From assembly GCA_037143175.1 (NCBI GenBank), contig JBAWZF010000018.1, positions 1 to 56,021 on the forward strand: a stretch of 56,021 bases of DNA, given 5' to 3'. Position numbers and translations under genes: made by a program. Source of the DNA: a bacterium. GTDB lineage: Bacteria > Verrucomicrobiota > Kiritimatiellia > CAIKKV01 > CAITUY01. The notes under the pieces are model-generated. The model did not search any database, was not told the DNA's origin, and saw only the letters and a list, made by a program, of their open reading frames with translations. Shown piece by piece: positions 7,692 through 17,229 of the stretch (position 1 is its first letter; each line of letters starts with the position of its first letter).

Positions 7692-9521
7692 TTAGTCTAG
7701 AGCATATTCCGTTCGCCAGTTGGCTTTGTCCTGCCAAGGCGGTTGTTCTTTCTTCGACAAAATATACGAGCCTAATACCAGATAATCCATTTCTGTCCGC
7801 ATGAAGCAGCGATAAGCGTCTTCAGGTGTCGACACAATCGGCTCGCCTCTGACATTAAACGAGGTATTGATGATTACCCCATATCCAGTCAGTTTGTCGA
7901 AGGCCTTGATAATGTCATAATACCCGGCATTACTTTCGGGTGAAACGGTCTGAACTCGAGCAGAGTAATCCACGTGAGTGATTGCCGGAATATCAGAACG
8001 CACCTGGTTAATGCGATCACGAATCGATAAACGCCCCACATCCTCCAGTCCCTTACAGCGCGCTTTTTGCACCTGCGCCACCAGCAACATATAAGGGGAA
8101 GGCCGGTCCAACTCGAAATAGTCGCTCACTCGCTCCACCAGACAGGCCGGTGCAAATGGCCTGAACGATTCGCGGTATTTGATCTTAAGATTCATGACCG
8201 ACTGCATTTTCTGTGATCGGGCATCACCGATAATAGAGCGCCCGCCCAGCGCGCGCGGACCGAATTCCATACGCCCCTGAACCAGCCCAATGACATTTTC
8301 GGCAGCAATAAGTCTGGCGATCTCGTCTGCCCATGGCTGACGATCATATTTATGACCGGGATAGTTATTAGCTTTAAGAAAGGCCTCAACGGCATCATCC
8401 CGAATGTCCGGACCGAGGAGAGAGCCCTTCATAAAGTCATGAATATTGTCCGCCTGACGAGGATGTTTCATGACCTGATAGGCCACCATCAGCGCCGCTC
8501 CCAGGGCACCACCGGCATCGCCCGCAGCAGGTTGAATCCAGATATCCTTGAAAAGATTTTCACGAAGAAGTCGGCCATTCGCCACGCAATTCAACGCTAC
8601 CCCACCAGCCATGCAGAGGTAATCTGCCCCCGTAATCTTTTTAGCGTGTCGCGCCATGCGAATCACAATTTCTTCAGTGACGACTTGGATGGACCTGGCG
8701 ATATCCATTTCGCGCTGGGTAATTTCACTTTCTGAGGAGCGGGCGGGACCCCCAAATAAACCGGCGAACGCATCATTGGTCATCGTAAGCCCATCGACAA
8801 ATCCGAAATACTTGAGATTCAGCCGGAACGAGCCATCCTCGCGCATATCCAGAAGATTATCCCAAATGACATCCACATACTTCGGCTCTCCATATGGGGC
8901 CAACCCCATTAATTTGTATTCACCTGAGTTTACGCGGAAGCCGGTGAAGTAAGTAAAGGCCGAATAGAGCAACCCGAGGGAGTGAGGAAAATGCAAATCC
9001 TCAAGAATCTCCAGCTTGTTGCCATCCCCTAGGCCAATGGCACTCGTCGCCCATTCCCCTACTCCATCCAGGGTCAAAATGGCCGCCTTCTGAAAGGGGG
9101 ACGGGAAAAAAGCGCTGGCGGCGTGTGACTCATGATGCTCCGGGAAATAAATCGGAGGGATCGTTTTCAGGCCGCACTTTTCTAGTGCTTCCTCGATTTC
9201 CATCGGGATCCAGAGTTTTTCCTTCAGCCAAAGTGGCACGGCCATCATGAATGACTGCAAGCCCTTCGGCGCCGTGCTGAAGTAGGTTTTCAGAATGCGC
9301 TCGAACTTCCGGATGGGTTTGTCATAAAAGGTCACCGCATCCAAAGTGCCACCACGCTTTTCGAGTTCCGCGAGACAGTACTTGACCGCATTCAATGGAA
9401 AATTAGGGTCGTGTTTTTTGCGAGTAAACCGCTCTTCCTGGGCGGCGGCGATAATTTCTCCGTCACAGACCAAAGCTGCTGCAGAGTCATGATAGAATGC
9501 GCTGATCCCAAGAATATTCAT
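7692..9521 (-). CDS. NodU/CmcH-family carbamoyltransferase
   Basis: This 609-residue enzyme would transfer a carbamoyl group from carbamoyl phosphate, through a carbamoyl-adenylate, to a hydroxyl of a sugar or other glycan precursor. The N-terminal Kae1-like domain contains FPEHHESHAASAFFPSPF and LTLDGVGEWATSAIG, and further on CMAGGVALNCVANGRLL. The C-terminal YrdC-like domain has GRMEFGPRALGGRSIIGDAR and NTSFNVRGEPIVSTPEDA. Length and motifs are complete. The start shares one base with the stop of the SxtJ gene (TGATG), and DUF5989 follows. The acceptor is unknown. The neighbouring ligase and glycosyltransferases suggest a surface polysaccharide. Confidence 0.93.
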   Translation of the reverse strand: MNILGISAFYHDSAAALVCDGEIIAAAQEERFTRKKHDPNFPLNAVKYCLAELEKRGGTLDAVTFYDKPIRKFERILKTYFSTAPKGLQSFMMAVPLWLKEKLWIPMEIEEALEKCGLKTIPPIYFPEHHESHAASAFFPSPFQKAAILTLDGVGEWATSAIGLGDGNKLEILEDLHFPHSLGLLYSAFTYFTGFRVNSGEYKLMGLAPYGEPKYVDVIWDNLLDMREDGSFRLNLKYFGFVDGLTMTNDAFAGLFGGPARSSESEITQREMDIARSIQVVTEEIVIRMARHAKKITGADYLCMAGGVALNCVANGRLLRENLFKDIWIQPAAGDAGGALGAALMVAYQVMKHPRQADNIHDFMKGSLLGPDIRDDAVEAFLKANNYPGHKYDRQPWADEIARLIAAENVIGLVQGRMEFGPRALGGRSIIGDARSQKMQSVMNLKIKYRESFRPFAPACLVERVSDYFELDRPSPYMLLVAQVQKARCKGLEDVGRLSIRDRINQVRSDIPAITHVDYSARVQTVSPESNAGYYDIIKAFDKLTGYGVIINTSFNVRGEPIVSTPEDAYRCFMRTEMDYLVLGSYILSKKEQPPWQDKANWRTEYALD

Positions 9522-9925
9522 CAGAATTGCCTCTTATATTCTTCCAGGTTCGTAACCGGCTTGCGCGGTACCCAATACGTTTTGGCATCCGTTGGGAATT
9601 TTCGGCACATCGGATCAATGCCGCGCATCTTTAGAATGAATCGGCCTGGCATAAATACCAGAAAGAACATAGGCACCAATAATACCCAGGTGATAACCAT
9701 GCCCGCCCATTTCCCAAACCAGCGCCCAAATTGCTCAATCCTGTTGAAAACGGGAGGAATAAATAGTCCGGATACAAGCAAGATACCGCTGACGCCCCAA
9801 AGCACATTGGCGGTCATGGACTTTTTCAATAGAAAGAAAATCAGACCTACTGTTGCAGGCACAAAAGCCTGAATCAATACCGAACTTAAGGCTGGATTCA
9901 TCGATGGTTTGTCGTCCTGATTCAT
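9521..9925 (-). CDS. SxtJ family membrane protein
   Basis: This 134-residue protein has four hydrophobic segments (about residues 10-30, 32-55, 62-85 and 80-95) and a polar C-terminus ending near KTYWVPRKPVTNLEEYKRQF. This tail and the position directly before a NodU-type carbamoyltransferase are typical of the SxtJ family, named from the saxitoxin cluster. Its biochemical role is not known. It overlaps the upstream O-antigen-ligase-like gene by ATGA and the downstream carbamoyltransferase by one base, so the genes are tightly coupled. Confidence 0.8.
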   Translation of the reverse strand: MNQDDKPSMNPALSSVLIQAFVPATVGLIFFLLKKSMTANVLWGVSGILLVSGLFIPPVFNRIEQFGRWFGKWAGMVITWVLLVPMFFLVFMPGRFILKMRGIDPMCRKFPTDAKTYWVPRKPVTNLEEYKRQF

Positions 9926-11124
9926 AATGCGTGATACTTTACAGATTCAGACTTGCCGATGCAAGTCCCTGATAAACCCATAATTACGGCATAGATGAAC
10001 ATGAGTTCAGTGTCTCCAAAATTATATTCAACCAAACCATTCAACAAGAGCCCGAGCAAAAGAGATAGGGCTACGCAGGCTACACCGCGTTCTTCCGCGG
10101 TCGCCATTTTTGAGCGGCGCACCCATGTGAGATGATTCAGCAACATTTTCACCATCCACACGAGATAGAGCCCTAGTCCCAACCAGCCCATTTCCACCAA
10201 CACTTGGGCCCAGTTGGCGTGAAGATGGTTTCGATTGGGTTCTACATGCCTGAAAACCTGTTTCATTTTCTCGTTGGTCAGACATCCGAAACCGAGCCCG
10301 GCAGGATTTTCCTGAATCAAGGCGGGTGCGATTTTAAACCACATTGTGAGCCGCCCCCCGCCTTCCACATTAAATTCTCGTTTCAATTGCACCATCCTGG
10401 TCTGGACGGGAGGAAGCATGAAAAATACTACAAGAAAACCGGTCATGATGAGCCAGGCGCGCCACCGGAGTTGCATTAAAACCGCAACCCCGATCAGGAT
10501 CATGGCGCAGAACCAGGATCCCCGCTTAAAGTTGATGATCAAACCGGCCAACTGGGCGAGCAGTATCACCCACCCCCACCAAGGCAAGGAGCGCCGCTCT
10601 TTGATCGCCATCAAAAGGATCAATACCGATCCAACCACTCCCAACATCAGCATCTGTCCATCAGTCATGGAACCTTTGTCAATCAGGGCGGTTAGGAAAT
10701 CCGGCAAGGGCTTTCGCCAAGCCAGTATCGGGTAAACAATGAGATCCTTTAACCCAAGTACAGCGCAACCGGCCAGAAACGCCGCAATGAGTTTCCCGTT
10801 ACGGTTGGGTGCCGCCACAAGAGATGCCGTGACAGGAATCAGGATAAACCAGAATAACCGGCCCACTCTTGTCCATAAACTGGCGACCTCTCCATGAATG
10901 GCGGAAAGGATGATTGCGAAGATGATAAAGGACACGGCCAGGCCGCCCCCCGCCGGACTGCACCATGTGATTTGTTGCTTAAAGAGCCCCAGCAGGAAAA
11001 GTAACAGACATGCCGCCGCACAGAGTTGTCCCAATGCAATTGAAAATGTGATCGTGAATACGGTCGCCAACAAGGCTGCAAACGCCCGTTCTTCAATGGA
11101 TGGCCCTATGTACTTTGACAACAT
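9922..11124 (-). CDS. O-antigen ligase / Wzy-like polytopic membrane protein
   Basis: About ten membrane segments surround a periplasmic loop with the Wzy_C-type signature NRNHLHANWAQVLVEMGWLG and an upstream FKRGSWFCAMILIGVAVLM. These are the hallmarks of WaaL ligases and Wzy polymerases, which act on undecaprenyl-linked glycans at the outer face of the inner membrane. The frame is open to 11316, but the first 64 residues there are polar and atypical and would overlap the divergent GT39 gene. The ATG at 11124 (MLSKYIGPSIEERA) is therefore preferred, giving 400 residues. It heads the operon with SxtJ, carbamoyltransferase and DUF5989. Ligase and polymerase cannot be separated by eye. Confidence 0.75.
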   Translation of the reverse strand: MLSKYIGPSIEERAFAALLATVFTITFSIALGQLCAAACLLLFLLGLFKQQITWCSPAGGGLAVSFIIFAIILSAIHGEVASLWTRVGRLFWFILIPVTASLVAAPNRNGKLIAAFLAGCAVLGLKDLIVYPILAWRKPLPDFLTALIDKGSMTDGQMLMLGVVGSVLILLMAIKERRSLPWWGWVILLAQLAGLIINFKRGSWFCAMILIGVAVLMQLRWRAWLIMTGFLVVFFMLPPVQTRMVQLKREFNVEGGGRLTMWFKIAPALIQENPAGLGFGCLTNEKMKQVFRHVEPNRNHLHANWAQVLVEMGWLGLGLYLVWMVKMLLNHLTWVRRSKMATAEERGVACVALSLLLGLLLNGLVEYNFGDTELMFIYAVIMGLSGTCIGKSESVKYHAL

Positions 11125-11184
11125 ATGCCAGAAAATTAGTGCAAGCTGGCGCCGGATGCAATATCTTCCAGCGACTGACTTATT

Positions 11185-12591
11185 ATGAAACGACGATTCT
11201 GGATCTATGCGCTGCCGGTATTGCTGCTTTTGGCAGTCACTCTGCCCCATCTTGAACAGGGTGATTTCCGGATTGAAACGGCACATTATGCGGCCATTGG
11301 GTTGCAAGCCTGGCAAAACCCCGCCCTATTTTGGACACCCCACGAGCATCCTTCTGTCCTTTATTTCAATAAACCCCCTCTCGTATTCTGGATTCACGGC
11401 CTTTTTTTGCATCTTTTCGGCCTTAGCCTTGCCGCCCTGCGCATCCCCGCCATACTTGCCGCCGCTGGCTGCGTATTATGTACCGTTGGTATTACGCGCC
11501 AATTGTCAGGAAGAGTCGTCGCCCTAGCCGCCGGGTGCGTCCTGGCCCTTTCCTATGAGTTCTTCCGCCGTTCGCGAGAGATTTGCCTGGATATGTGGCA
11601 ACTCCTGTTCATGTTGTCCGCCGTCTGGATCTGGCTGGCAGCCACCAAAAGCCGTGACCGGCGTATATCTTGGCTGGCGGGGATCCCGCTAGGCCTGGCC
11701 TTGATGTGCAAACCGTTGATGGCGCTGGTAATGCTGCCCATTCTCTTTGTCTGGCTGGTTCTTGAGCGACGAGACCGCTTACAACACTATGGAGAACGAT
11801 ACAGAGGTCATTCCTACGCTTCGATTCTTGCTGTGACCTTGATGGCACTACTGATCGCCTTACCGTGGCACCTTTCCATGATTCACCTCTACGGAGACAC
11901 CTTTATCCGACAATACTTTGGTCATGAAGTTGTAGCCCGCTTACAGGGGCATCGAAACCGTGAACCCGTATGGTACTACGTTGTCGAAATCGGACGTTCC
12001 TATTGGCCCTGGATGGTTACCTTGATTGCTGGTTTTTTTCGCTGGTGGCATGGTCCGGTATCGCGGCACCACCGCCAAATGCTATTGTTGGCGTCAGTGT
12101 GGGTGGGCATCTGGGCCATTGTCCTAACCCTGTTTCCAGACAAGCGACCGCGCTATGAACTTCCGCTCTATCCCATGGCGGCGATGATAGCCGCTTATGG
12201 GATTACCACATGTGCCTGGCGGCCCCTCCGTCAATGGTATCGGCATGGTTTGAATATTACAGCCCTACTGGTTGTTGCAGTCAGCCTGATGGTCCATTTC
12301 CTGCCCATCTGTTTTCAGGCTCCCCCGGAAAAGGATCTGACGGCATTGGTGCAATGGGCTCGGACCCGACCTCCCGATCAGGTATTTTCTGCCGCCATGA
12401 CAGCCATTGATGAGAGTACTGTTTTCCTGAAAGCCGGTTATTGGCCCACTCCCCTGCACTTGGCGCCAAAACCACTCAAGCCCGGCAGCCTGCTGATCTA
12501 TTCAGATCAATTTGATTGGAAACCACCCGCCTCAGCTAAACCGGTATTCAATCAGGGGCCATATCATGCGTTGGAAGTCCAAAGTCATTAG
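11185..12591 (+). CDS. GT39 / ArnT-like glycosyltransferase
   Basis: This 468-residue polytopic protein shows the ArnT/PMT pattern. The first periplasmic loop carries an acidic site (EQGDFRIETAHYAAIG, where ArnT has an Asp-Glu pair). FNKPPLVFWIHGL matches the KPPL motif, and KRPRYELPLYPMAA is another conserved loop. Such enzymes move a sugar from a polyprenyl phosphate to lipid A, protein or another glycan in the periplasm. The donor may come from the GT2 enzyme at 6801-7514. The gene is divergent from the O-antigen-ligase-like gene, with a 60-bp shared control region. Its last codons and stop codon are read from a 7-bp-period repeat array (12574-12608). Confidence 0.85.
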   Translation: MKRRFWIYALPVLLLLAVTLPHLEQGDFRIETAHYAAIGLQAWQNPALFWTPHEHPSVLYFNKPPLVFWIHGLFLHLFGLSLAALRIPAILAAAGCVLCTVGITRQLSGRVVALAAGCVLALSYEFFRRSREICLDMWQLLFMLSAVWIWLAATKSRDRRISWLAGIPLGLALMCKPLMALVMLPILFVWLVLERRDRLQHYGERYRGHSYASILAVTLMALLIALPWHLSMIHLYGDTFIRQYFGHEVVARLQGHRNREPVWYYVVEIGRSYWPWMVTLIAGFFRWWHGPVSRHHRQMLLLASVWVGIWAIVLTLFPDKRPRYELPLYPMAAMIAAYGITTCAWRPLRQWYRHGLNITALLVVAVSLMVHFLPICFQAPPEKDLTALVQWARTRPPDQVFSAAMTAIDESTVFLKAGYWPTPLHLAPKPLKPGSLLIYSDQFDWKPPASAKPVFNQGPYHALEVQSH

Positions 12592-12608
12592 TCCAAAGTT
12601 GAAAGTCG
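12574..12608. repeat. Degenerate 7-bp-period array at the 3' end of the GT39 gene
   Basis: Five consecutive heptamers, GAAGTCC, AAAGTCA, TTAGTCC, AAAGTTG and AAAGTCG, share AGT at the same phase. The stop codon TAG of the GT39 gene at 12589-12591 lies inside the third unit. The array occupies the gap before the convergent signal peptidase gene. Similar arrays occur at five other places in the window. Confidence 0.7.
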
Positions 12609-12637
12609 GCACATTGGACTGGGTGCATCTCGACTTC

Positions 12638-13744
12638 CTACTGAATCCAACCCCATCGCCGGGAGAAGGGCCAGTACACTACCATGGCAGGGCCTACCAG
12701 ATTTTCGGCAGGAACAGTTCCCCAGTAACGGCCGTCAAGGCTGTTATGGGTATTGTCGCCCAAGGCCAGATATTGGTTTGGGCCCAGCGTTCGAACGTCG
12801 TTGGTCGAGCGGATGAATTCAGCTCCCTGCGATATCTCTCCCAGGCAATAGCCTGCATATCCGGGGGCTTTTTCCGCAATCCGACGGATGGCCATAGGTT
12901 CCATAACTGGCGCCCCATTTATGTATAAATACGGCTCACGGATGGAGATGGACTCGTTGGGTAAACCACACATTCGTTTGATGTAATGCGTCTGTTCGGT
13001 AAGCCCGCGAATCGGGATTCCATCAGTGCGAAAAACCATGACATCTCCCCGGGAAGGCTTCATGAAGTTCCACTTGATCCGGTTCACGAAAAGATGATCA
13101 CCGGTAATCCGATATCCCCGCGCGATCACCTGTCCAGTAACCACTTCGTCCCCGTTCTGCACCGTCAGAGGTAATCCGATAGGAATGGTATGGGCAAGGC
13201 CGCCAATCTCATAGGCGGCTTCGCCGACTCCGTCTCCCGTACGCCGCATGGAATAAGGCCCCCGGATGGTACCTGCTGTCTGGGCCGTACATTCCGTATA
13301 GGTTTGCCCGAAAAACAACCATTGCGCATATTTGAGCGGAACAGTATCAAATATCCCCTTCCCCTCGGTTGGTTCATAGTGAATGCCGTAAAGGGTTGGC
13401 TGCATGGAACCTGTGGGTATTTTGAAGGGTTGCAGACAATAGGTTCGAAAAGCCATGGCAACAGCAATAGCCACTACAAATACCTCGATATTCTCCCTGA
13501 ATCCGGAAAAGGATTTGAGCGGCATGAGAACCGAGACGGCTTTTTGAACAGCCCCACAACCAGACTCAATCTTAGCAATATCTTTTTGGGTGATGGCGTT
13601 TTTTAGATCCGCTTCCGCTTTATTCAGAGATTCCAAAGCTTGCGGCAGGACCACATCTTCACGGAGATGCCGGCATAACTCAGCATGGCGCACCCATTCA
13701 TTGCCGTGTTTTACGAATTTACGCTTTTGAAAATATCCAGCCAT
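12638..13744 (-). CDS. lepB: Signal peptidase I (long form)
   Basis: This membrane-bound serine/lysine peptidase removes signal peptides from exported proteins. The catalytic Ser113 sits in FKIPTGSMQPTL, directly after the membrane segment VFVVAIAVAMAFRTYCL. The general base is Lys256 in HYIKRMCGLP. The conserved end block is ALGDNTHNSLDGRYWGTVP. The 85-residue cytoplasmic N-terminal region is helical and unlike that of the E. coli enzyme. A long insertion between the catalytic boxes (about residues 120-220) makes the protein 368 residues. A second, shorter signal peptidase gene lies at 43738-44256. lepA follows upstream in the same direction. Confidence 0.93.
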   Translation of the reverse strand: MAGYFQKRKFVKHGNEWVRHAELCRHLREDVVLPQALESLNKAEADLKNAITQKDIAKIESGCGAVQKAVSVLMPLKSFSGFRENIEVFVVAIAVAMAFRTYCLQPFKIPTGSMQPTLYGIHYEPTEGKGIFDTVPLKYAQWLFFGQTYTECTAQTAGTIRGPYSMRRTGDGVGEAAYEIGGLAHTIPIGLPLTVQNGDEVVTGQVIARGYRITGDHLFVNRIKWNFMKPSRGDVMVFRTDGIPIRGLTEQTHYIKRMCGLPNESISIREPYLYINGAPVMEPMAIRRIAEKAPGYAGYCLGEISQGAEFIRSTNDVRTLGPNQYLALGDNTHNSLDGRYWGTVPAENLVGPAMVVYWPFSRRWGWIQ

Positions 13745-13762
13745 CGTAGTCTCCGCCTTTTC

Positions 13763-15589
13763 TCAACCTGTGGTCTTCAACACGGAAATAAACGCTTCCT
13801 GAGGCACACTGACAGAGCCTATGTCCTTCATGCGCTTTTTGCCTTCTTTCTGGCGTTCCAGCAATTTCCGTTTTCGGGAGATGTCGCCACCATAACACTT
13901 AGCGGTTACATCTTTTCGCATGGCTTTAATGGTTTCGCGCGCAACAATATTTTTACCGATGGCCGCCTGAATAGGAACAGTAAACTGATGCGCGGGGATG
14001 ACGTCTTTGAGCGCAGCACACATCTGGCGTCCGCGTGACACAGCTTTGTCCCGATGGATAATGCAGGAGAAGGCATCAACACTTTCCCCATTCAGTAAGA
14101 TATCCATCTTCACCAGATCACTCGGCGCATAGCCATTATGCTCATAGTCCATGGATGCATATCCGCGACTGATGCTCTTGAGACAGTCGTGGAAATCAAT
14201 CAGGATTTCATTCAGTGGCATGGTGGCACTTAACATGACGCGCTTGGAATCGAGTGTGTCCGTTTTTTCAACTGTTCCGCGTCGGTCCATGACGACCCGG
14301 AGGATATCGCCAATATTCTCATTGTGACAAATAATGAAGGCACGGATCATCGGTTCCTCCATGTGATCAACTCGCGTGGGATCTGGCAGGTGCAGGGGGT
14401 TATCCACCTCAATCATGGAACCATCCCGTAAATGGATCCGATAGATTACTGAGGGGTAAGTACTGATCACATCCAGATCAAACTCACGGCGCAAGCGCTC
14501 CTGAACGACTTCCAGATGCAGAAGTCCAAGAAAACCGCAACGGAACCCAAAACCCAGGGCGACGGAGGATTCCGATTGGTAAGTGAAAGCGCTGTCGTTC
14601 AACCGCAGTTTTTCCATACTTTTTTTCAGCTTTTCGTAGTCCGCTGTATCAACCGGATAGAGCCCGCTGAACACCATGGGGTGAATTTCCTTCATCCCGG
14701 GCAAGGGCTTGGTGACCTGCTTATTGTGCATGGTCAGGGTGTCGCCAATTTTAATATCGGAGGAATCCTTAATGGTACCTATGACATACCCCACCTGCCC
14801 TGCCGTCAATTTTTTACAAGGCTCCATCTTGGGGCGGAAACGCCCGACTTCCTTGACTTCTGTATCCAGTCCGCTGGCCAGCAGATGGATCCGGTCCCCG
14901 GCCTTAAGTTCCCCATCCACCATCCGGATATAGGTAACAACTCCGCGGAAGGCATCGTATACGGAGTCAAATACCATGGCGCGCAGGTATCCGTCCTCGC
15001 AGGTTTTTGGCGGCGGGAGACGCAGGATAGCCTCCTCCAGCATATCTGTTATACCCAATCCGCTTTTGGCGCTTATCCGACAGGCGTTATCAGCTGGGAT
15101 GGAGAGAATTTCCTCGATTTGCTTGGCCACGACCTCTGGCTCGGCGCCGGGCAAATCCACCTTATTAATCACAGGCATGATTTCCAGGTTATTTTCGATG
15201 GCTAGATAAGTGTTGGCAACTGTTTGTGCTTCCACTCCCTGGGCCGCATCGACCACCAGAATGGCGCCTTCACAAGCCATCATACTGCGCGATACTTCGT
15301 ATGTGAAATCCACATGCCCGGGGGTATCAATCAGATTTAGCTCGTATTCGATGCCATCCTTGGCCTTGTAGGTCATGGTTACAGGATGACTTTTAATGGT
15401 AATCCCGCGCTCCTGCTCAAGATCCATGCTATCGAGGACCTGGTCACGCATCACCCGGGCTTCGATGGTTCCGGTCAGTTGAAGCAGTCGGTCTGCGAGG
15501 GTGGATTTTCCATGATCGATATGGGCGATGATACAGAAGTTCCGGATAGCGGGAAGTGCTTTGAGATTAATTTGATCTTGGAGATGCAT
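13763..15589 (-). CDS. lepA: Elongation factor 4 (back-translocating GTPase LepA)
   Basis: LepA is a ribosome-associated GTPase that acts in translation initiation and on stalled ribosomes. The G motifs are AHIDHGKSTLADRLL, DTPGHVDF and NKVDLPGAEPE. The LepA-specific C-terminal domain is present (AAIGKNIVARETIKAMRKDV, then AKCYGGDISRKRKLLERQKE). The length of 608 residues is normal. The lepA-lepB order on the same strand is a common bacterial arrangement. The gene is separated by nine bases from rpe, which is transcribed first. Confidence 0.97.
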   Translation of the reverse strand: MHLQDQINLKALPAIRNFCIIAHIDHGKSTLADRLLQLTGTIEARVMRDQVLDSMDLEQERGITIKSHPVTMTYKAKDGIEYELNLIDTPGHVDFTYEVSRSMMACEGAILVVDAAQGVEAQTVANTYLAIENNLEIMPVINKVDLPGAEPEVVAKQIEEILSIPADNACRISAKSGLGITDMLEEAILRLPPPKTCEDGYLRAMVFDSVYDAFRGVVTYIRMVDGELKAGDRIHLLASGLDTEVKEVGRFRPKMEPCKKLTAGQVGYVIGTIKDSSDIKIGDTLTMHNKQVTKPLPGMKEIHPMVFSGLYPVDTADYEKLKKSMEKLRLNDSAFTYQSESSVALGFGFRCGFLGLLHLEVVQERLRREFDLDVISTYPSVIYRIHLRDGSMIEVDNPLHLPDPTRVDHMEEPMIRAFIICHNENIGDILRVVMDRRGTVEKTDTLDSKRVMLSATMPLNEILIDFHDCLKSISRGYASMDYEHNGYAPSDLVKMDILLNGESVDAFSCIIHRDKAVSRGRQMCAALKDVIPAHQFTVPIQAAIGKNIVARETIKAMRKDVTAKCYGGDISRKRKLLERQKEGKKRMKDIGSVSVPQEAFISVLKTTG

Positions 15590-15598
15590 CGGTTATAA

Positions 15599-16306
15599 TT
15601 AGTCCTTCATCGAATCATAAGTTTGGGCTGCGAGCGCGCGCATAGCGGCGATACTTTCCCGCATATTTGGGGCCCGGTAAAGTGAAGTACCCGCAACAAA
15701 CACATTCGCGCCTGCTGAAGCCGCTAAGGAGACGGTCTTTAAATCAATACCGCCATCCACATTGATATCCACATTCAATCCACGAGCTGTGACGGTCTCA
15801 CGGAGAGTTTTAATTTTCGGAACCACGGATTGAATAAACGCCTGTCCGCCATAGCCGGGGTGCACGGACATGCAAAGCACCTCATCCACCTCCGGCAGTA
15901 CAGTAAATACAGAATCCGCAGGGGTATCAGGATTAAGCGTAATGCCTGGTCGCGCGCCCAACTTGCGAATCGTGCGTAGCATGCCGAGGACATCGCCCTC
16001 AATTTCGATATGAATAAGGAGCACATCTGCGCCCGCTTTGATAAAGGGCAGCAAATAGGCTTCCGGCTTGGACATCATCAAATGAACGCTCAACGGAATA
16101 TCGGAGGTGCGGTTAGCCATGGCCACAACATCCGGCCCCATGCTCAAGTTGGGCACAAAATGCCCATCCATAATGTCCAGGTGCAGCCCGTCAGCTCCAG
16201 AGGTTTCCGCTAAACAAACCCCGTCGGCAAGATGACCGAAGTCCGCTGCCAGAAGCGATGGCAAAATCACAATTTGTCCTGTTGCTTTTTGTTGTGCGTA
16301 ATTCAT
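15599..16306 (-). CDS. rpe: Ribulose-phosphate 3-epimerase
   Basis: This TIM-barrel enzyme interconverts ribulose 5-phosphate and xylulose 5-phosphate in the pentose phosphate pathway. Diagnostic blocks are ILPSLLAADFGHLADGV, HLDIMDGHFVPNLSMGP (metal-binding His and Asp), VHPGYGGQAFI and the phosphate site NVDGGIDLKTV...GTSLY. The length of 235 residues is slightly above the usual 220. It probably starts the rpe-lepA-lepB transcript. The 114 bases between it and the MBL-fold gene on its upstream side hold no gene I can support. Confidence 0.95.
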   Translation of the reverse strand: MNYAQQKATGQIVILPSLLAADFGHLADGVCLAETSGADGLHLDIMDGHFVPNLSMGPDVVAMANRTSDIPLSVHLMMSKPEAYLLPFIKAGADVLLIHIEIEGDVLGMLRTIRKLGARPGITLNPDTPADSVFTVLPEVDEVLCMSVHPGYGGQAFIQSVVPKIKTLRETVTARGLNVDINVDGGIDLKTVSLAASAGANVFVAGTSLYRAPNMRESIAAMRALAAQTYDSMKD

Positions 16307-16420
16307 ATGAACCCAGCCCTAAGACACTTTAATTCGGCCGGTTATTATGTCAGGAAGCCGCTTACAGCGCCACAGAAAAAGGGCAGCCACAGACCTGTAA
16401 ATTTTACTCTGTTCCCGAAA

Positions 16421-17203
16421 TTACCAGGTCAGCGTCATGCCATCACATGCAAGATAGATGGATGGCGGCAGGGATTCCTGTGTCTCTTCATGATCCAAAT
16501 CATGGCAAACGTGAGTCAGGTAGGAACGTTTGGCCCCGATTTTGGTCAAGAGTCCCAATGCAGACGCCACTGACAGATGGGTGGGATGGTTCCGATGTCT
16601 TAATCCGTCAAGAATCATCACATCAACCCCCTTGAAAGCCGCCACAGTCGACTCTGGCATGACCTTGCAGTCCGGAACATACCCCAGCGTCAACCCGTCC
16701 CATTGCAGCCGAAAACCACAAGTTTCAGTTTTACCGTGTAACACAGGCAGTGCGTTCACCATAAAGGGGCCAACAGGGATTTGCCCTTTGATTTCCAGGA
16801 AATCGATCTGCGGACGGTAGACCCCGGGTTCGGGTACCGCTTGATCCACATAGGAGAAAATCCGTTTGAGATCGGTAATAGTCCCCTGAGAGCCATACAC
16901 CGGAATGCTAGCCCCTTGCATCGTGTTGAACCTGCGAATATCGTCCAGACCGAAAATATGATCGGCATGGGAATGGGTAATCAACACCGCATCGATACGC
17001 GGTACACGATACTCCAATACCTGCTCTCTGAAATCCAAAGAGGTGTCGATAACAATGTGAAATCGGCCCGCCTCGACATAAATGCTTGAACGCCGACGCC
17101 GATTGCGCAGATCCGGGGAGCGGCAAATCGTGCATTCACACCCAATCACCGGGATACCTACCGAAGTGCCTGTTCCTAAAAATATTACCTTCATATCGTA
17201 CAT
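16421..17203 (-). CDS. PhnP-like metallo-beta-lactamase-fold phosphodiesterase
   Basis: The N-terminus has GTGTSVGIPVIGCECTIC, including the cysteines that bind a structural zinc in PhnP-like proteins. The metal-binding motif THSHADHIFGLDD follows. Downstream histidines and aspartates (LPVLHGK, GYVPDCK, DGLRHRNHPTHLS, LTHVCHD) complete a two-metal site. PhnP hydrolyses cyclic phosphate esters, but the wider family is diverse, so the substrate is open. No phosphonate genes are nearby. The ATG at 17203 is used; an ATG at 17194 (MKVIFLGTG) is equally possible. The gene lies just downstream of the terminator of the pyrophosphatase gene, so it probably has its own promoter. Confidence 0.8.
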   Translation of the reverse strand: MYDMKVIFLGTGTSVGIPVIGCECTICRSPDLRNRRRRSSIYVEAGRFHIVIDTSLDFREQVLEYRVPRIDAVLITHSHADHIFGLDDIRRFNTMQGASIPVYGSQGTITDLKRIFSYVDQAVPEPGVYRPQIDFLEIKGQIPVGPFMVNALPVLHGKTETCGFRLQWDGLTLGYVPDCKVMPESTVAAFKGVDVMILDGLRHRNHPTHLSVASALGLLTKIGAKRSYLTHVCHDLDHEETQESLPPSIYLACDGMTLTW

Positions 17204-17229
17204 GGAATCATACCCCAGCCATTCTTGTC

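Noticed and set aside
11125-11184. Sigma-54 promoter in the divergent region before the GT39 and ligase genes
   Set aside because: TGG and TGC elements are seen on both strands, but the spacing is two bases too short for the -24/-12 consensus.
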